Source of the DNA: Hyphomicrobiales bacterium
GTDB taxonomy: Bacteria; Pseudomonadota; Alphaproteobacteria; Rhizobiales; NORP267
Length of the DNA stretch: 64,000 nucleotides
Direction: 5' to 3'
NCBI GenBank assembly: GCA_021775875.1
Contig: JAJFHA010000003.1
Coordinates: 1-64,000 of the forward strand
The notes below the pieces were generated by a model. That model made no database searches and was not told the DNA's origin. It saw only the letters and a program-made list of their open reading frames with translations. Positions 52,965 to 63,119 of the stretch are shown here, piece after piece; the stretch's first letter is position 1, and each line of letters begins with the position of its first letter. Made by a program: the position numbers and the translations under genes.

Positions 52965-54206
52965 TTATCTGTTCACCTGTGTTTTCTCATACCCGGCGAG
53001 TGTCGAATAGCCTTTTACAATGGCTTCGCGCTCTTCAAAGCTTGCCACATCATCGATATTTTCAAAGCCATCAGGGGCGCGTTCTTCGATAACGTCAATA
53101 ACCCGCTCCGGTCCGCCGCCACGGTTTTGGCGAACAATCTCGGTTGTCGCCCGTACCCGCTCGGTGGAATAGTCTTTCAAAACCTGGACTATATCGTTGC
53201 TGGCCCCAAGCATATCGGACAGACAGCGCGCATCGAGAATAGCCTGCGAAGCCCCGTTTGAGCCGACCGGATACATCGGGTGAGCAGCGTCTCCCAACAG
53301 GGTCACACGGCCAAAGGTCCAGTTTGTCAGGGGATCGCGGTCGCACATGGGATATTCGTAAAATTCCGGGGTCGATTTGATCACGGCGACCGGGTCAACT
53401 TCGTCCAGTTCAAACACCCCTTCCACATGGGCGAGCAATTCATCAAGTTTACCCTTACGGTTCCAGTCTTCTCGGTTCGGCATCGGGGTTGAACCATCGC
53501 CAAGCTTGGCGGCAACCGCCCAATTGAGCAAATTTGTATCGTCCGACCCGGTATTGTTTGAAATCGGGTAGAGCACCAATTTTGCCTTCATGCCGCCAGC
53601 AATGATCATCGAGCGGCCGGTCAGGAATTTTTTATGCTCTACAGCGCCGCGCCACAACAGAATGCCATTCCATGTTGGCGGTCCCTGATCCGGGTAAAAA
53701 GACGCCCGCACATTTGAATGGATACCGTCGCAGGCAATCATCAGGTCGCCGGTTGCGGTGGTTGTTGTCCCGTCACGCAAAGCGAATGTCGCGGTGACGC
53801 TATTCTCGTCCTGTTCAAAACTTGTGAGCTGGTGGCCCAAATGAATATGATTATCGCCGATCCGGGCGCGGGCGCCTTCATGAAGCACGCCCTGTAAATG
53901 GCCGCGATGGATCGAGAATTGCGGGAAATCGTATCCAGCATCGGTGCCGCGCGGTTCCTGCCATACGGTCTGGCCGAACCGGTTTTTATAGATCAGTTCA
54001 AAGGTACGGACGGCAACCTTGTCGAGGGCGTCCAGCAGACCAAGTTCTGCCAGTTCCTTGATGGCATGGGGCAATGTATTGATGCCAACGCCAAGCTCGC
54101 GCACTCCGGCCGATTGCTCAAAGACTTCGCATTCGATTCCGACGCGGTGAAGGCTCATAGCCATCACAAACCCGCCGATACCACCACCAATCACAAGCGC
54201 TTTCAT
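52965..54206 (-). CDS. FAD-dependent monooxygenase (aromatic-ring hydroxylase type)
   Basis: A 413-aa class A flavoprotein monooxygenase. It has the dinucleotide motif VIGGGIGG at residues 5-12, the DG motif ACDGIHSNVR near residue 160, and GDAAHPMYPVGSNGASQ near residue 295 for FAD ribityl binding. It should hydroxylate an aromatic or related substrate with NAD(P)H and O2. ATG at 54206 is preceded by GAGGG; the longer frame to 54227 is not needed. Confidence 0.92.
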   Translation of the reverse strand: MKALVIGGGIGGFVMAMSLHRVGIECEVFEQSAGVRELGVGINTLPHAIKELAELGLLDALDKVAVRTFELIYKNRFGQTVWQEPRGTDAGYDFPQFSIHRGHLQGVLHEGARARIGDNHIHLGHQLTSFEQDENSVTATFALRDGTTTTATGDLMIACDGIHSNVRASFYPDQGPPTWNGILLWRGAVEHKKFLTGRSMIIAGGMKAKLVLYPISNNTGSDDTNLLNWAVAAKLGDGSTPMPNREDWNRKGKLDELLAHVEGVFELDEVDPVAVIKSTPEFYEYPMCDRDPLTNWTFGRVTLLGDAAHPMYPVGSNGASQAILDARCLSDMLGASNDIVQVLKDYSTERVRATTEIVRQNRGGGPERVIDVIEERAPDGFENIDDVASFEEREAIVKGYSTLAGYEKTQVNR

Positions 54207-54351
54207 AACGTTCCCTCTATTCGGCATCGTAAATTTTCTTTATAGATAAAGAAATTCTAGCGGTTGAACTATCCCGGTCAAGCCCGGAAATGTTTCATGG
54301 GCAATTGCCAGGTCTGGGTTTACAATCAGAAAAACCATCAGGGAGACAGGT

Positions 54352-55107
54352 ATGACTGAGCAATCAGCCAATTACGACCAACGAGACCGCTATGATGCGT
54401 TGATGGATGTGATCCGTAACCGGATGACGGTTCGCGCGTTTGATGCGGAATACGAGGTGCCGGAAGAGCATTTTTCCCTGATCCTGGATGCCGCCCGCCA
54501 CGGGCCATCCGGTGCCAACGCCCAGCCCTGGCATTATATTGTGGTTACCGACCCAAAGATCAAACAGGGCATTGCGGATTATTTTGTCGCCGAGCAAAGG
54601 TTCCGCGCCAAGCTCAAAATGAAATTCCCGACGCCAAATTATTCAGGTCTCGCCACCGCGCCGGGGTTGATTGTGGTTGTCTCTGATTTCCGCTGGGTGC
54701 GGGCTTTCCCAACCCTCAAGGACGACACCTCCGAACTGAACGCCATGTATATTGAAAATGCCGAACGGATCCTGCTGCAAAGCGTTGCCGCTTCCACCAT
54801 GTCGGCGCATCTGGCAGCCGCTGCGCTTGGCTATAATGTCTGGTGGGTCACAGCGATCGGTCAGGAAAAAGCGCAGAACACCATGAAGCCCCTACTCGGG
54901 GTTCCCGATGATTTGTCGATCCTCGACATCATGTGTTTTGGCCCGCCGTTGAAAGCGCCTTACAAACGCTGGAAAAAGGAACTCGGCGATATCATGAGCG
55001 TCAACAAATTTGACATGGCGCAATATATGTCTGACGACGAGATGGAAGACTGGATCCAGAATCAACGCCACAAGGTGATGTATAAAGACGCCGAGAATGT
55101 GGACTAG
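54352..55107 (+). CDS. Nitroreductase family protein
   Basis: A 251-aa FMN-dependent NAD(P)H oxidoreductase fold. The FMN-binding start is RNRMTVRAFDAEYEVPEEHFSLILDAARHGPSGANAQPWHY (positions 23-60 approximately; shown in part by RMTVRAF and SGANAQPWHY), with GYNVWWVTAIG later. It diverges from the FAD monooxygenase and may use the same class of substrates. Confidence 0.92.
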   Translation: MTEQSANYDQRDRYDALMDVIRNRMTVRAFDAEYEVPEEHFSLILDAARHGPSGANAQPWHYIVVTDPKIKQGIADYFVAEQRFRAKLKMKFPTPNYSGLATAPGLIVVVSDFRWVRAFPTLKDDTSELNAMYIENAERILLQSVAASTMSAHLAAAALGYNVWWVTAIGQEKAQNTMKPLLGVPDDLSILDIMCFGPPLKAPYKRWKKELGDIMSVNKFDMAQYMSDDEMEDWIQNQRHKVMYKDAENVD

Positions 55108-55114
55108 GTGCCGC

Positions 55115-55282
55115 TCAGCACATCTGTTCGCCAACCACGTGATCACCACTCGTCTCTGCTGGATGGTTGATTAAATCCTGGATGATCCGCTGAAGACTTT
55201 CTTCAGTCGTTTCGGCATGCGCTACGGGCATGGCTGAAAACAGCACCATAGCCAACGAAACCCCGAAAATCATTTTCCGCAT
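55115..55282 (-). CDS. Small exported peptide (55 aa)
   Basis: ATG at 55280-55282 follows AGGAG with a 7-base spacer. The first 24 residues (KMIFGVSLAMVLFSAMPVAHA) are a strong signal peptide; the mature part is about 31 residues, ending GDHVVGEQMC. No family recognised. The signal peptide and good ribosome site support a real gene. Confidence 0.65.
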   Translation of the reverse strand: MRKMIFGVSLAMVLFSAMPVAHAETTEESLQRIIQDLINHPAETSGDHVVGEQMC

Positions 55283-55468
55283 TTTTATCTCCTAATATAG
55301 AAGGCTAACCCAATTCTCAGTTAGATGCACGTGGTCTGTGCTGGCTCTCGTCCCGTTTGAATGGATGTGAAACTTTCATGGCATATGCTGGAGAGAATTG
55401 TGGCCAAGGCAACTGAGCCCCTTGGCAGTGATTGCTTGTTCCCCAGCTAACGTGATAATTTTCTTGTC

Positions 55469-55933
55469 ATGAACGAAGACAAAATCAATTTCAGAAAAGC
55501 GGACAATGCAGACCTGTCCGCGATCGTTGCCATGCTCGCTGATGATGATTTGGGCCGATTGCGCGAAGCCCCTGAGCTTCCGCTCGCGGCGGCGTACAAA
55601 AGCGCATTTAAGGCTATCGAATCTGATCCAAATCAACTTCTTGGCGTTGCAATAGCAGGCGACCGGGTCGTTGGAACCCTCCAATTGTCCTTCATCCCGG
55701 GGATCGCACGCAAAGGAGCTTGGCGCGGACAGATCGAAGCCGTCAGAATCGTGAGTGACTATCGCAATTCAGGTCTCGGACAGCGCATGTTCGAGTGGGC
55801 TATTGCGCAATGTACGTCGCGTGAATGCACCCTTGTTCAACTAACGACGGACAAGGCCAGACCGGATGCGCATCGATTTTATGAGAAGCTTGGATTCAAG
55901 GCGACGCATGAAGGTTACAAGCTTGCGCTCTGA
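55469..55933 (+). CDS. GNAT-family N-acetyltransferase
   Basis: A 154-aa acetyltransferase. The acetyl-CoA motif A is VSDYRNSGLGQRMFEWAI (near residue 93), motif B ends RFYEKLGFKATHEGYKL. A single domain of standard length; the acceptor substrate is unknown. It stands alone, converging with the cysNC gene. Confidence 0.92.
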   Translation: MNEDKINFRKADNADLSAIVAMLADDDLGRLREAPELPLAAAYKSAFKAIESDPNQLLGVAIAGDRVVGTLQLSFIPGIARKGAWRGQIEAVRIVSDYRNSGLGQRMFEWAIAQCTSRECTLVQLTTDKARPDAHRFYEKLGFKATHEGYKLAL

Positions 55934-55965
55934 TAGTTCGCTTTCAACGCCCCGAAACGTACACC

Positions 55966-57867
55966 CTAACCAATATAGCCCCCGGCCTTGAGGTGATCGA
56001 GAATATCATCGGCCAATTCTTCTGCTGTACGTTCGGTGGTATCGATGCGAATTTCCGGATTTTCTGGAAATTCATATGGTGAATCGATGCCGGTGAAATT
56101 CTTGATTTCGCCAGCCATCGCTTTTTTATAAAGCCCCTTTGGGTCGCGCTCCGCACATACCTCAATTGGCGTTTCCACAAACACTTCCAGAAATTCACCC
56201 GTCTCGAGCAGGTCCCGCGCCATTTGGCGTTCGGAGCGGAATGGCGAGATGAACGAGACCAGCACGATCAGACCGGCATCGACAAACAGTTTGGTGGTCT
56301 CCCCGACCCTGCGGATATTTTCCACCCGGTCAGCATCGGTGAAGCCCAGGTCGCGGTTCAGGCCGTGACGCACATTATCACCGTCAAGCACATAAGTATG
56401 GCGGCCAAGGGCGTGCAGCTTCTTCTCGAGGATATTCGCCACAGTGGATTTGCCCGACCCGGAAAGGCCCGTGAACCAGAGGGCACAGGCGCGTTGCTGA
56501 TTTAGCTCAGAGCGTATCTTTTTGTTCACATCCATCGCCTGGACATGGATATTTGTAGCGCGGCGAAGGCCAAACGAAATCATTCCGGCGGCAACTGTGG
56601 CGTTGGTGAACCGATCGATCAGGATGAATGATCCGGTCTCGTGAATATCTTCATATGGATCGAACGCGACCGGTTCCGACAGAGACAGGTTACAGAATGC
56701 AACTTCGTTGAGATCAAGGGTCTTTGCCGCCAATTTGCGGAAATTGTTGATCCCGATTTTGTGCTTTAATTCGGTGACCGTGGCTGTGACGGTCCGGGTG
56801 CCGCTTTTCATCAGATAGGCCCTGCCGGGCAGCAGCTCCTCTTCCGCCATCCATACCAAATGGGCCGCGATCTGATCGCTTACTTCCGGTCGGTCATCCG
56901 CTGCGACCAACATATCGCCCCGGCTGATATCGATTTCATCTTCAAGGGTGATGGTGACCGCTTCCCCCGGTCCGGCTTGCGCCAGATTTCCATCAGCGGT
57001 CACGATTTCCTTGACAGCCGACGCTTTCCCGGTTTTCGCGACAACCAGTTTATCGCCGGGCGCGATTTGCCCCGACGCGATGGTCCCTGAAAAACCGCGA
57101 AAATCCAGATTGGGCCGATTGACCCACTGGACCGGCATCCGGAACGGGCCTTGTTCGCGGGTTGTGCCAACCTGAATATTTTCCAGATAATCCAGCAGAC
57201 AAGGCCCTTCATACCAGGGGGTGTGTTTGCTCCGCTCGATAACATTATCGCCGTAGCGCGCCGACATCGGAATCGGTTGCAGGGTTTTGAAACCGAAATC
57301 ATCGGCAAAGCTTTTATAGTCCGCGACAATTTCGTCGAACCGGCTTTGGGAATGGTCAACAAGATCAATTTTGTTGATCGCCAGTACCACATGCTTGATC
57401 CCGATCAAGGACGCGATAAACGAATGCCGCCGGGTCTGGGTCAGGACCCCTTTACGGGCATCGATCAGGATGATCGCAAGATCTGAATTCGACGCACCCG
57501 TCACCATGTTTCGGGTATATTGTTCGTGGCCAGGGGTATCGGCGATTGTGAATTTGCGCTTGTCAGTGGAGAAAAACCGATAGGCAACATCGATCGTGAT
57601 GCCCTGTTCGCGCTCGGCCTGAAGACCATCGACGAGCAACGCCAGATCAAATTCATCCTCACCTGTCGTGCCGTATTTTTTGGTGTCGGTGCGCAAAGAT
57701 GCGAGTTGGTCCTCAAACAGCAATTTGGTGTCGTAAAGCAGACGGCCGATCAGGGTTGATTTGCCGTCATCGACGCTGCCGCAGGTGAGCACCCGTAGAT
57801 AGCTCTTAGTTTCCTGATCGGCGAGGAATGCGCTGACCGCTGAGCCCTGTTGTGTTGGAGCATTCAT
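55966..57867 (-). CDS. cysNC: Bifunctional sulfate adenylyltransferase subunit 1 / adenylylsulfate kinase
   Basis: A 633-aa fusion (NodQ type). The N-terminal GTPase (residues about 25-440) has [25 protein letters not shown] and NKIDLVD motifs; the C-terminal APS kinase (from about 460) has [12 protein letters not shown]. With CysD it makes APS from sulfate and ATP, then phosphorylates it to PAPS for sulfation or reduction. It is downstream of cysD, separated by a repeat. Confidence 0.95.
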   Translation of the reverse strand: MNAPTQQGSAVSAFLADQETKSYLRVLTCGSVDDGKSTLIGRLLYDTKLLFEDQLASLRTDTKKYGTTGEDEFDLALLVDGLQAEREQGITIDVAYRFFSTDKRKFTIADTPGHEQYTRNMVTGASNSDLAIILIDARKGVLTQTRRHSFIASLIGIKHVVLAINKIDLVDHSQSRFDEIVADYKSFADDFGFKTLQPIPMSARYGDNVIERSKHTPWYEGPCLLDYLENIQVGTTREQGPFRMPVQWVNRPNLDFRGFSGTIASGQIAPGDKLVVAKTGKASAVKEIVTADGNLAQAGPGEAVTITLEDEIDISRGDMLVAADDRPEVSDQIAAHLVWMAEEELLPGRAYLMKSGTRTVTATVTELKHKIGINNFRKLAAKTLDLNEVAFCNLSLSEPVAFDPYEDIHETGSFILIDRFTNATVAAGMISFGLRRATNIHVQAMDVNKKIRSELNQQRACALWFTGLSGSGKSTVANILEKKLHALGRHTYVLDGDNVRHGLNRDLGFTDADRVENIRRVGETTKLFVDAGLIVLVSFISPFRSERQMARDLLETGEFLEVFVETPIEVCAERDPKGLYKKAMAGEIKNFTGIDSPYEFPENPEIRIDTTERTAEELADDILDHLKAGGYIG

Positions 57868-57904
57868 TCGATTTATTCCTCGCCCGGCATGAAAGCTGCC
57901 ATTT

Positions 57905-58042
57905 CGTCATCCCGGACAAGCCACGGCCCCAATGTGGCGCATGCTCCGATATTGACCCGTGGCGCGATCCGGGATCCAGACTTTAGCGATCTGGCTTTTA
58001 GCACACCCACACTGGATTCCAGCTTTCGCCGGAATGACAAAA
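57905..58042. repeat. Intergenic mobile-type repeat between cysD and cysNC
   Basis: The interval begins CGTCATCCCGGACAAG and ends TTTCGCCGGAATGACAA, so its ends are inverted relatives. GATCCGGGATCC and CTGGATTCCAGC lie inside. Sequences of this look are common dispersed palindromic repeats in alphaproteobacteria. It separates cysD from cysNC. Confidence 0.55.
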
Positions 58043-58058
58043 AGGGGAAAGTATTCAT

Positions 58059-58997
58059 CTAAAAATACCCCTCGCGCTTTTTCTTTTCCATCGAAGCGGA
58101 TTCGTCGACGTCGATCAGGCGGCCTTCGCGTTCAGATGATTTTACCGTGAGCATTTCTTCGACAATGGCTTCGAGAGTATCAGCGTCAGAATCCACCGCG
58201 CCTGTTAGCGGGTAACAGCCAAGGGTACGGAACCGCACCTGTCTGGTTTCCACCACCTCTTCGGGCGCCAACGGAAAGCGCTCATCATCGACCATGATCA
58301 GCGTTCCGTCCCGGGTGACGACGGGACGGGGGGCAGCAAAATAAAGCGGTACCATCGGGATTTTCTCGGTCAGTATATATTGCCATATATCCAGCTCGGT
58401 CCAGTTCGAGAGCGGGAAAACGCGGATCGATTCACCCTTGTTGACGCGGGTATTGAACAGGTTCCAAAGCTCGGGGCGCTGATTTTTCGGATCCCAGGCA
58501 TGGCTTTTGTTGCGAAAGGAAAAAATGCGCTCCTTGGCACGGGACTTTTCTTCGTCGCGCCGGGCACCGCCGAAAGCCGCATCAAAACCATGCTTGTCGA
58601 GGGCCTGTTTCAGCCCTTCGGTTTTCATCACGTGGGTGTAATTGGCGGACCCATGGTCGAACGGGTTCATGTTCCGGGCGACGCCCTCTTCATTGATATG
58701 AACGATCAGGTCGAGGCCGAGCCGCTTGGCGGTTTCATCGCGAAACTTGATCATCTCACCAAACTTCCAGGTGGTATCTACGTGAAGCAACGGAAATGGC
58801 GGTTTTGAAGGGTAAAACGCCTTCATCGCCAGATGCAGCATGACGGAGGAATCCTTACCGATCGAATAGAGCATGACCGGATTTTCAAACGCGGCTGCCA
58901 CTTCGCGGAAAATCTCGATTGCCTCGGCTTCAAGCCGCTTCAAATGTGTTTGTCGCGCAACAGGCACGGCCAACTCCCGGGTTAATTTCAATGCCAT
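58059..58997 (-). CDS. cysD: Sulfate adenylyltransferase subunit 2
   Basis: A 312-aa ATP-sulfurylase catalytic subunit of the PP-loop family ([14 protein letters not shown] near residue 44). [17 protein letters not shown] is a conserved substrate region. It forms a complex with CysN. Start ATG at 58997; an intergenic region of 227 bases separates it from galE. Confidence 0.95.
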   Translation of the reverse strand: MALKLTRELAVPVARQTHLKRLEAEAIEIFREVAAAFENPVMLYSIGKDSSVMLHLAMKAFYPSKPPFPLLHVDTTWKFGEMIKFRDETAKRLGLDLIVHINEEGVARNMNPFDHGSANYTHVMKTEGLKQALDKHGFDAAFGGARRDEEKSRAKERIFSFRNKSHAWDPKNQRPELWNLFNTRVNKGESIRVFPLSNWTELDIWQYILTEKIPMVPLYFAAPRPVVTRDGTLIMVDDERFPLAPEEVVETRQVRFRTLGCYPLTGAVDSDADTLEAIVEEMLTVKSSEREGRLIDVDESASMEKKKREGYF

Positions 58998-59224
58998 AAA
59001 TAGAATTGTTCTTTATATAGTACGAAGAGATTGTTCTGCAAAATGTGATTTTCATTTACAACGATTTTTTCTTTCCAGCAAGCTTTGTAAATTTCTTTGC
59101 GTTCGTTATATCAAACATCAAATCCGCCGGTTACAAAATTGAAAGACTTGTTTGCTATGATTTACACCAAATAGTCGAAAACTCAGCGCCTTGGCGTAAA
59201 AACAAACAGCAAAGGCTATATCAA

Positions 59225-60214
59225 ATGAAAATTCTCGTGACAGGCGGTGCCGGATATATTGGCAGTCATATGGTGCTTGAATTGCTGGCCCGCGGCGACA
59301 AAGTTGTTGTGCTCGACAATCTTTCAACCGGGTTCCGGTCCAGCATCCCGAATGGTGTGAAACTGGTTGTCGGCGATGTGGGCGACGAGGCGCTTGTTGG
59401 GCAAACCTTGCTCGCTGAAAATATCCAGGCCGTCATTCATTTTGCCGGATCGATTGTGGTGCCGGATTCCGTCACCGACCCGCTCGGATATTATTTCAAC
59501 AATACGGTCAAATCCCGCTCTCTCATCGCTACTTGCATCAAACACGGCGTGAAGCAGTTTATTTTCTCATCCACCGCCGCTGTATACGGCAACCCGGAGA
59601 GCGTCCCTGTAAAAGAGGACGCCTTGCTGGCACCTATCTCCCCGTATGGCTCGTCCAAACTGATGACCGAAACCATGTTGCGTGACGCCAGTTTCGCTCA
59701 TGATTTTCGCTATGTGGCTTTGCGCTATTTCAATGTGGCCGGTGCGGACCCCAAGGGGCGCAGCGGCCAATCTACAGCACGCGCCACGCACCTGATCAAG
59801 GTGGCGTGCGAAGCCGCACTTGGAAAACGAAATCATCTGGATATTTTCGGCACCGATTATCCGACCCCTGATGGCACCTGCATCCGCGACTATATTCATG
59901 TGGCTGATTTGGCCCGGGCGCATGGGGAAGCCCTTACATATCTGGCTGACGGTGGCGAAAGCCTGGTGGCGAATTGCGGCTATAGCCACGGCTATTCGGT
60001 GCGGGATGTAATTGATTCCGTGAAACGCATCTCGGGCGTGGATTTCCCCGTAGTTGAGGTTCCACGCCGCGCTGGCGACCCGGCATCCCTTGTGGCAAAT
60101 TCCGCATGTGTCCGCTCGGTTCTGGGCTGGAAGCCCGAACTTGATGATCTGGACGCGATTGTCGCTCACGCTTTTGCCTGGGAACAACATCTTCTTGCCC
60201 ACCAGGCCGCTTGA
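59225..60214 (+). CDS. galE: UDP-glucose 4-epimerase
   Basis: A 329-aa extended-SDR enzyme, interconverting UDP-glucose and UDP-galactose. The Rossmann motif GGAGYIGSH is at residues 7-15, the catalytic Tyr-Lys pair in PYGSSKLMTE near 138-146, and FGTDYPTPDGTCIRDYIHV near 222 is diagnostic of GalE. The frame extends upstream to 59045 but ATG 59225 matches family N-termini. It supplies sugar for the nearby surface polysaccharide genes. Confidence 0.93.
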   Translation: MKILVTGGAGYIGSHMVLELLARGDKVVVLDNLSTGFRSSIPNGVKLVVGDVGDEALVGQTLLAENIQAVIHFAGSIVVPDSVTDPLGYYFNNTVKSRSLIATCIKHGVKQFIFSSTAAVYGNPESVPVKEDALLAPISPYGSSKLMTETMLRDASFAHDFRYVALRYFNVAGADPKGRSGQSTARATHLIKVACEAALGKRNHLDIFGTDYPTPDGTCIRDYIHVADLARAHGEALTYLADGGESLVANCGYSHGYSVRDVIDSVKRISGVDFPVVEVPRRAGDPASLVANSACVRSVLGWKPELDDLDAIVAHAFAWEQHLLAHQAA

Positions 60215-60308
60215 ATAAAATCCACGTGGTTTTTGTGTAAGGGTTTCCCGGCGCGAGCAGTCCAGCTAGGTTGCCTCTTCATCATGGTTAGTGCATGCCG
60301 GGGTGGTA

Positions 60309-61598
60309 ATGACTAAAACAACACAATGGCTGGAAATCTGGGGTGGTATTATGACCAATCCCCGGTTGTCGGCTGTGGCGGCATTTTTGGCGCCTTTGGT
60401 CACAATCATTTCGCCGCCAGCTTTCATGGCATATCTGACACTTATGGCAGCCGGTCTGGCAGTGCCGCTGTGGCTCGCCATTTATGAACCCGAAAGTCGA
60501 TTTTCGCGAGACCATTTGCCGGAAAAGGATCAGGTATTATTCTGGTTGAAATGGATAGCCGCAATTGCCGTCCTGTTTCTGATCGGCAATATCAACGCTG
60601 CCGACCATATGGACGCAATGGTCCGTACCATTCATGTGTTCGCAGCTTTTGCAGTCATCGCAATTTTCGCGTCCGGGATAAAGGTGCTGGACCGCAACAG
60701 CCGTGCAATCATATTTCGAGCCCTACTTTGGGGCGTGATCACCGCCGGAATCATACTGACCCTGATCGGGTTAGCGCACCCCTACCGGATTCCATTTTGG
60801 CGGGAGACGAAGCTGCTGGTTCCCCATGCTCCATTTTACAATCGTGCGCTCGTGGTGCTGGTATTTATGGGCGCTGTCGCCATAGCGCGCGCCATCATCG
60901 AGGGCCGGAAAAAGCTTTCATTTGCAGCTGCAGGTTTTATATTTTCAGCGACACTTTTATCTTCGAGCGAAAGCGCAAAGCTTGTGATTTTGATGTTGGC
61001 TTTCGTCGGATTCCTGGTGTGGAGAATGGGAAAATCGGCAATTTTATGCCTGACAGCATTGGCGTTGACATGGATATGGATGTCGCCCTGGATTGCCAGC
61101 TTTGCACACAATTTGGCTTCCGGCAGCGACTGGGTTGAACAAGCCCGACCTCTATCTTCCACATTGTTGACGTTGCTGGCACGGGTCGAGGTTTGGGCGG
61201 CTTCAGGCAATCAGATTTTACTGAACCCATTTGCCGGGTGGGGGCTAGATGGAATTGAACATCACGGCCTGCCGACTTTGCAGCACATTTTCTTTCCAAG
61301 CGACTATGTTCATCATCCCCACAATGGAGCGATCCAGGCATGGATCGATTTCGGCATCCTCGGGCCGGTAGTGTTTTCCGTGGCTTTGTCGCTGTTGGCT
61401 GGCCATATTTTGCGTACCCAAGACCGCTACCGTCCGTGGCTGGCTGCTTTGGCTTTTGGGGCAATCAGCCTGATTTTCGTCTCCCATGGGTTATGGGAAA
61501 CATGGTGGATAGGATTACTCGGTTATGTCTATGGCATGGTCGGGATTGCAACGATCATTGAAGCAAAAAATAGCTGTGGGCCATCACGCCTGCCGTAG
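60309..61598 (+). CDS. O-antigen ligase/polymerase-like membrane protein
   Basis: A 429-aa polytopic membrane protein with about ten helices. The Wzy_C/WaaL-like region lies around residues 230-400: a periplasmic loop (LARVEVWAASGNQILLNPFAGWGLDGIEHHG) with HHPHNGAIQAWIDFG, the H-x-N signature of O-antigen ligases. It is likely to polymerise or ligate surface glycans. ATG at 60309 after GGGGTGG is preferred to GTG 60291. Confidence 0.85.
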   Translation: MTKTTQWLEIWGGIMTNPRLSAVAAFLAPLVTIISPPAFMAYLTLMAAGLAVPLWLAIYEPESRFSRDHLPEKDQVLFWLKWIAAIAVLFLIGNINAADHMDAMVRTIHVFAAFAVIAIFASGIKVLDRNSRAIIFRALLWGVITAGIILTLIGLAHPYRIPFWRETKLLVPHAPFYNRALVVLVFMGAVAIARAIIEGRKKLSFAAAGFIFSATLLSSSESAKLVILMLAFVGFLVWRMGKSAILCLTALALTWIWMSPWIASFAHNLASGSDWVEQARPLSSTLLTLLARVEVWAASGNQILLNPFAGWGLDGIEHHGLPTLQHIFFPSDYVHHPHNGAIQAWIDFGILGPVVFSVALSLLAGHILRTQDRYRPWLAALAFGAISLIFVSHGLWETWWIGLLGYVYGMVGIATIIEAKNSCGPSRLP

Positions 61599-61655
61599 TT
61601 GATTTTTTACAAACGCAGTCCGGTTTCAATCCGAATTTCATAAGATTCTTCCCGT

Positions 61656-63119
61656 CTATTGGCAGTTTGATACCCGGTTCACCTGTTGCATCAACAAAGC
61701 TGGTCCGTGACCGTCGGTTCCGGCTGAATTGGTAAAAGTCAGCACAATCTTGTGCAACTGATTATCGGATGGCAGAGGAATGTCGATTGATTCAAGGACA
61801 TCCGGCCGGAAGCTCAACTCTGCTACCTCCTCATCGTCGACTGCAACTGTCATATTTTTTAAGCTCTTATTTGCACGGCCCGCAATCACGACAATATTCT
61901 CGCAACTATTGGGAGCGAAAATCTGGAAAGATGCTTCCGGGCCATTTGCCCAACGCACCATCGGTAAATTCTCCTGAGGGAATGGCCCCACCAACTCTCC
62001 GAGGTTTTCAGGTTCCACAAGTGCGGCAAGCAATGGGTACCCGACAGTAACCTCTCGCTCACGCTGCAGCGCTTGATCATCGCAATCTGACAATCGATTG
62101 CAGAGAGCGCTCGAAAGATGGGCGGTAGCCAATCTGCGACCATTGGCGTTAGCGTGATAAGGTGTATCCAGAACCATTTCAAATGGTATCTGGCCTTGGA
62201 TTTCTGTATTTATAAAACGGTCCCCGACGATATCTATGAGGGCTTGTTTCAAATTTTCTTCTGGGCCGAAGATTGAAGGTGGAATTGCAAAATATACGCT
62301 TGCACCTTTGTCTTCGATTAACTCAATTGCCCTTCTAATTGACGCAACGGTTGGCGCAGGGAAGTAGCTCCTGCAGTCAGACAAGATACCCGTTATTTCC
62401 AGGATGGAATAATCGGCAGGGCTTCCTATTGCATCACAATTACGGTCGGTTCCCGGGAGGTTGTCCAGTTGGTTGACAACACGTAAGAGCAATTGTTCAT
62501 TTCCGAGAATATCAGGCAGGTCGCCAAATTGCTGCAGTTCGTACGCCCAATAACCGTTTTCCCTGCGCCTGTAGGGAACCTCCCACATCCAGGCAGAGCG
62601 AATAATATCTTCCAGCCTGATGTGAGAAAGAAGTGATAGCTGCTCGTCAACCGATCCTGTCAGAAGAAAGCGGTTATCGGTGCCGTAAGTGACAGCAGAT
62701 GCGAATCTTGTGACAAATTGAGAAGGGTTATACATATTCAATAAGTAAGGAAGCACTACGACAACATCATCGTCTCGACTGATATTTATTGCCTGATTCA
62801 AAATCGAGGCGATGCCTACGCCACCATGCACACCCATGTTAAAGGCAGGACGCCCGGCAATTTGGGACAGGTGCCCCGCATCAATTCCGAACAAAACATC
62901 GGACCCCCCATAAATTAGAATGCGTGGTGATTGCATATTACTGGCGTTATTCTCTTTTTCCCTTGTTAGATAGGCAGTCCAGTAAGCCCCTGGATGTTCT
63001 GGCGGCACGCCCGGTGTCGCAATTATTGAACCGGCAAAGATGGCCAGGGCAATAAAAATTACCACTACAAATCCGACCACATATCTAAAACTGAAAGTAG
63101 ATAAACTCGACATAAGCAT
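61656..63119 (-). CDS. SGNH-hydrolase-like (AlgX/AlgJ-type) membrane-anchored protein
   Basis: A 487-aa protein with one N-terminal helix (YVVGFVVVIFIALAIFAGSII) and a periplasmic SGNH-type domain: the serine/aspartate block RILIYGGSDVLFGID near residue 68, and the D-x-x-H pair in LDTPYHANANGRRLAT near residue 320. A carbohydrate-binding-like C-terminus follows. It sits directly downstream of, and overlaps by about 35 bases, an MBOAT acyltransferase gene, the AlgI/AlgJ-type arrangement of polysaccharide O-acetylation. ATG 63113 is an alternative start. Confidence 0.75.
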   Translation of the reverse strand: MLMSSLSTFSFRYVVGFVVVIFIALAIFAGSIIATPGVPPEHPGAYWTAYLTREKENNASNMQSPRILIYGGSDVLFGIDAGHLSQIAGRPAFNMGVHGGVGIASILNQAINISRDDDVVVVLPYLLNMYNPSQFVTRFASAVTYGTDNRFLLTGSVDEQLSLLSHIRLEDIIRSAWMWEVPYRRRENGYWAYELQQFGDLPDILGNEQLLLRVVNQLDNLPGTDRNCDAIGSPADYSILEITGILSDCRSYFPAPTVASIRRAIELIEDKGASVYFAIPPSIFGPEENLKQALIDIVGDRFINTEIQGQIPFEMVLDTPYHANANGRRLATAHLSSALCNRLSDCDDQALQREREVTVGYPLLAALVEPENLGELVGPFPQENLPMVRWANGPEASFQIFAPNSCENIVVIAGRANKSLKNMTVAVDDEEVAELSFRPDVLESIDIPLPSDNQLHKIVLTFTNSAGTDGHGPALLMQQVNRVSNCQ

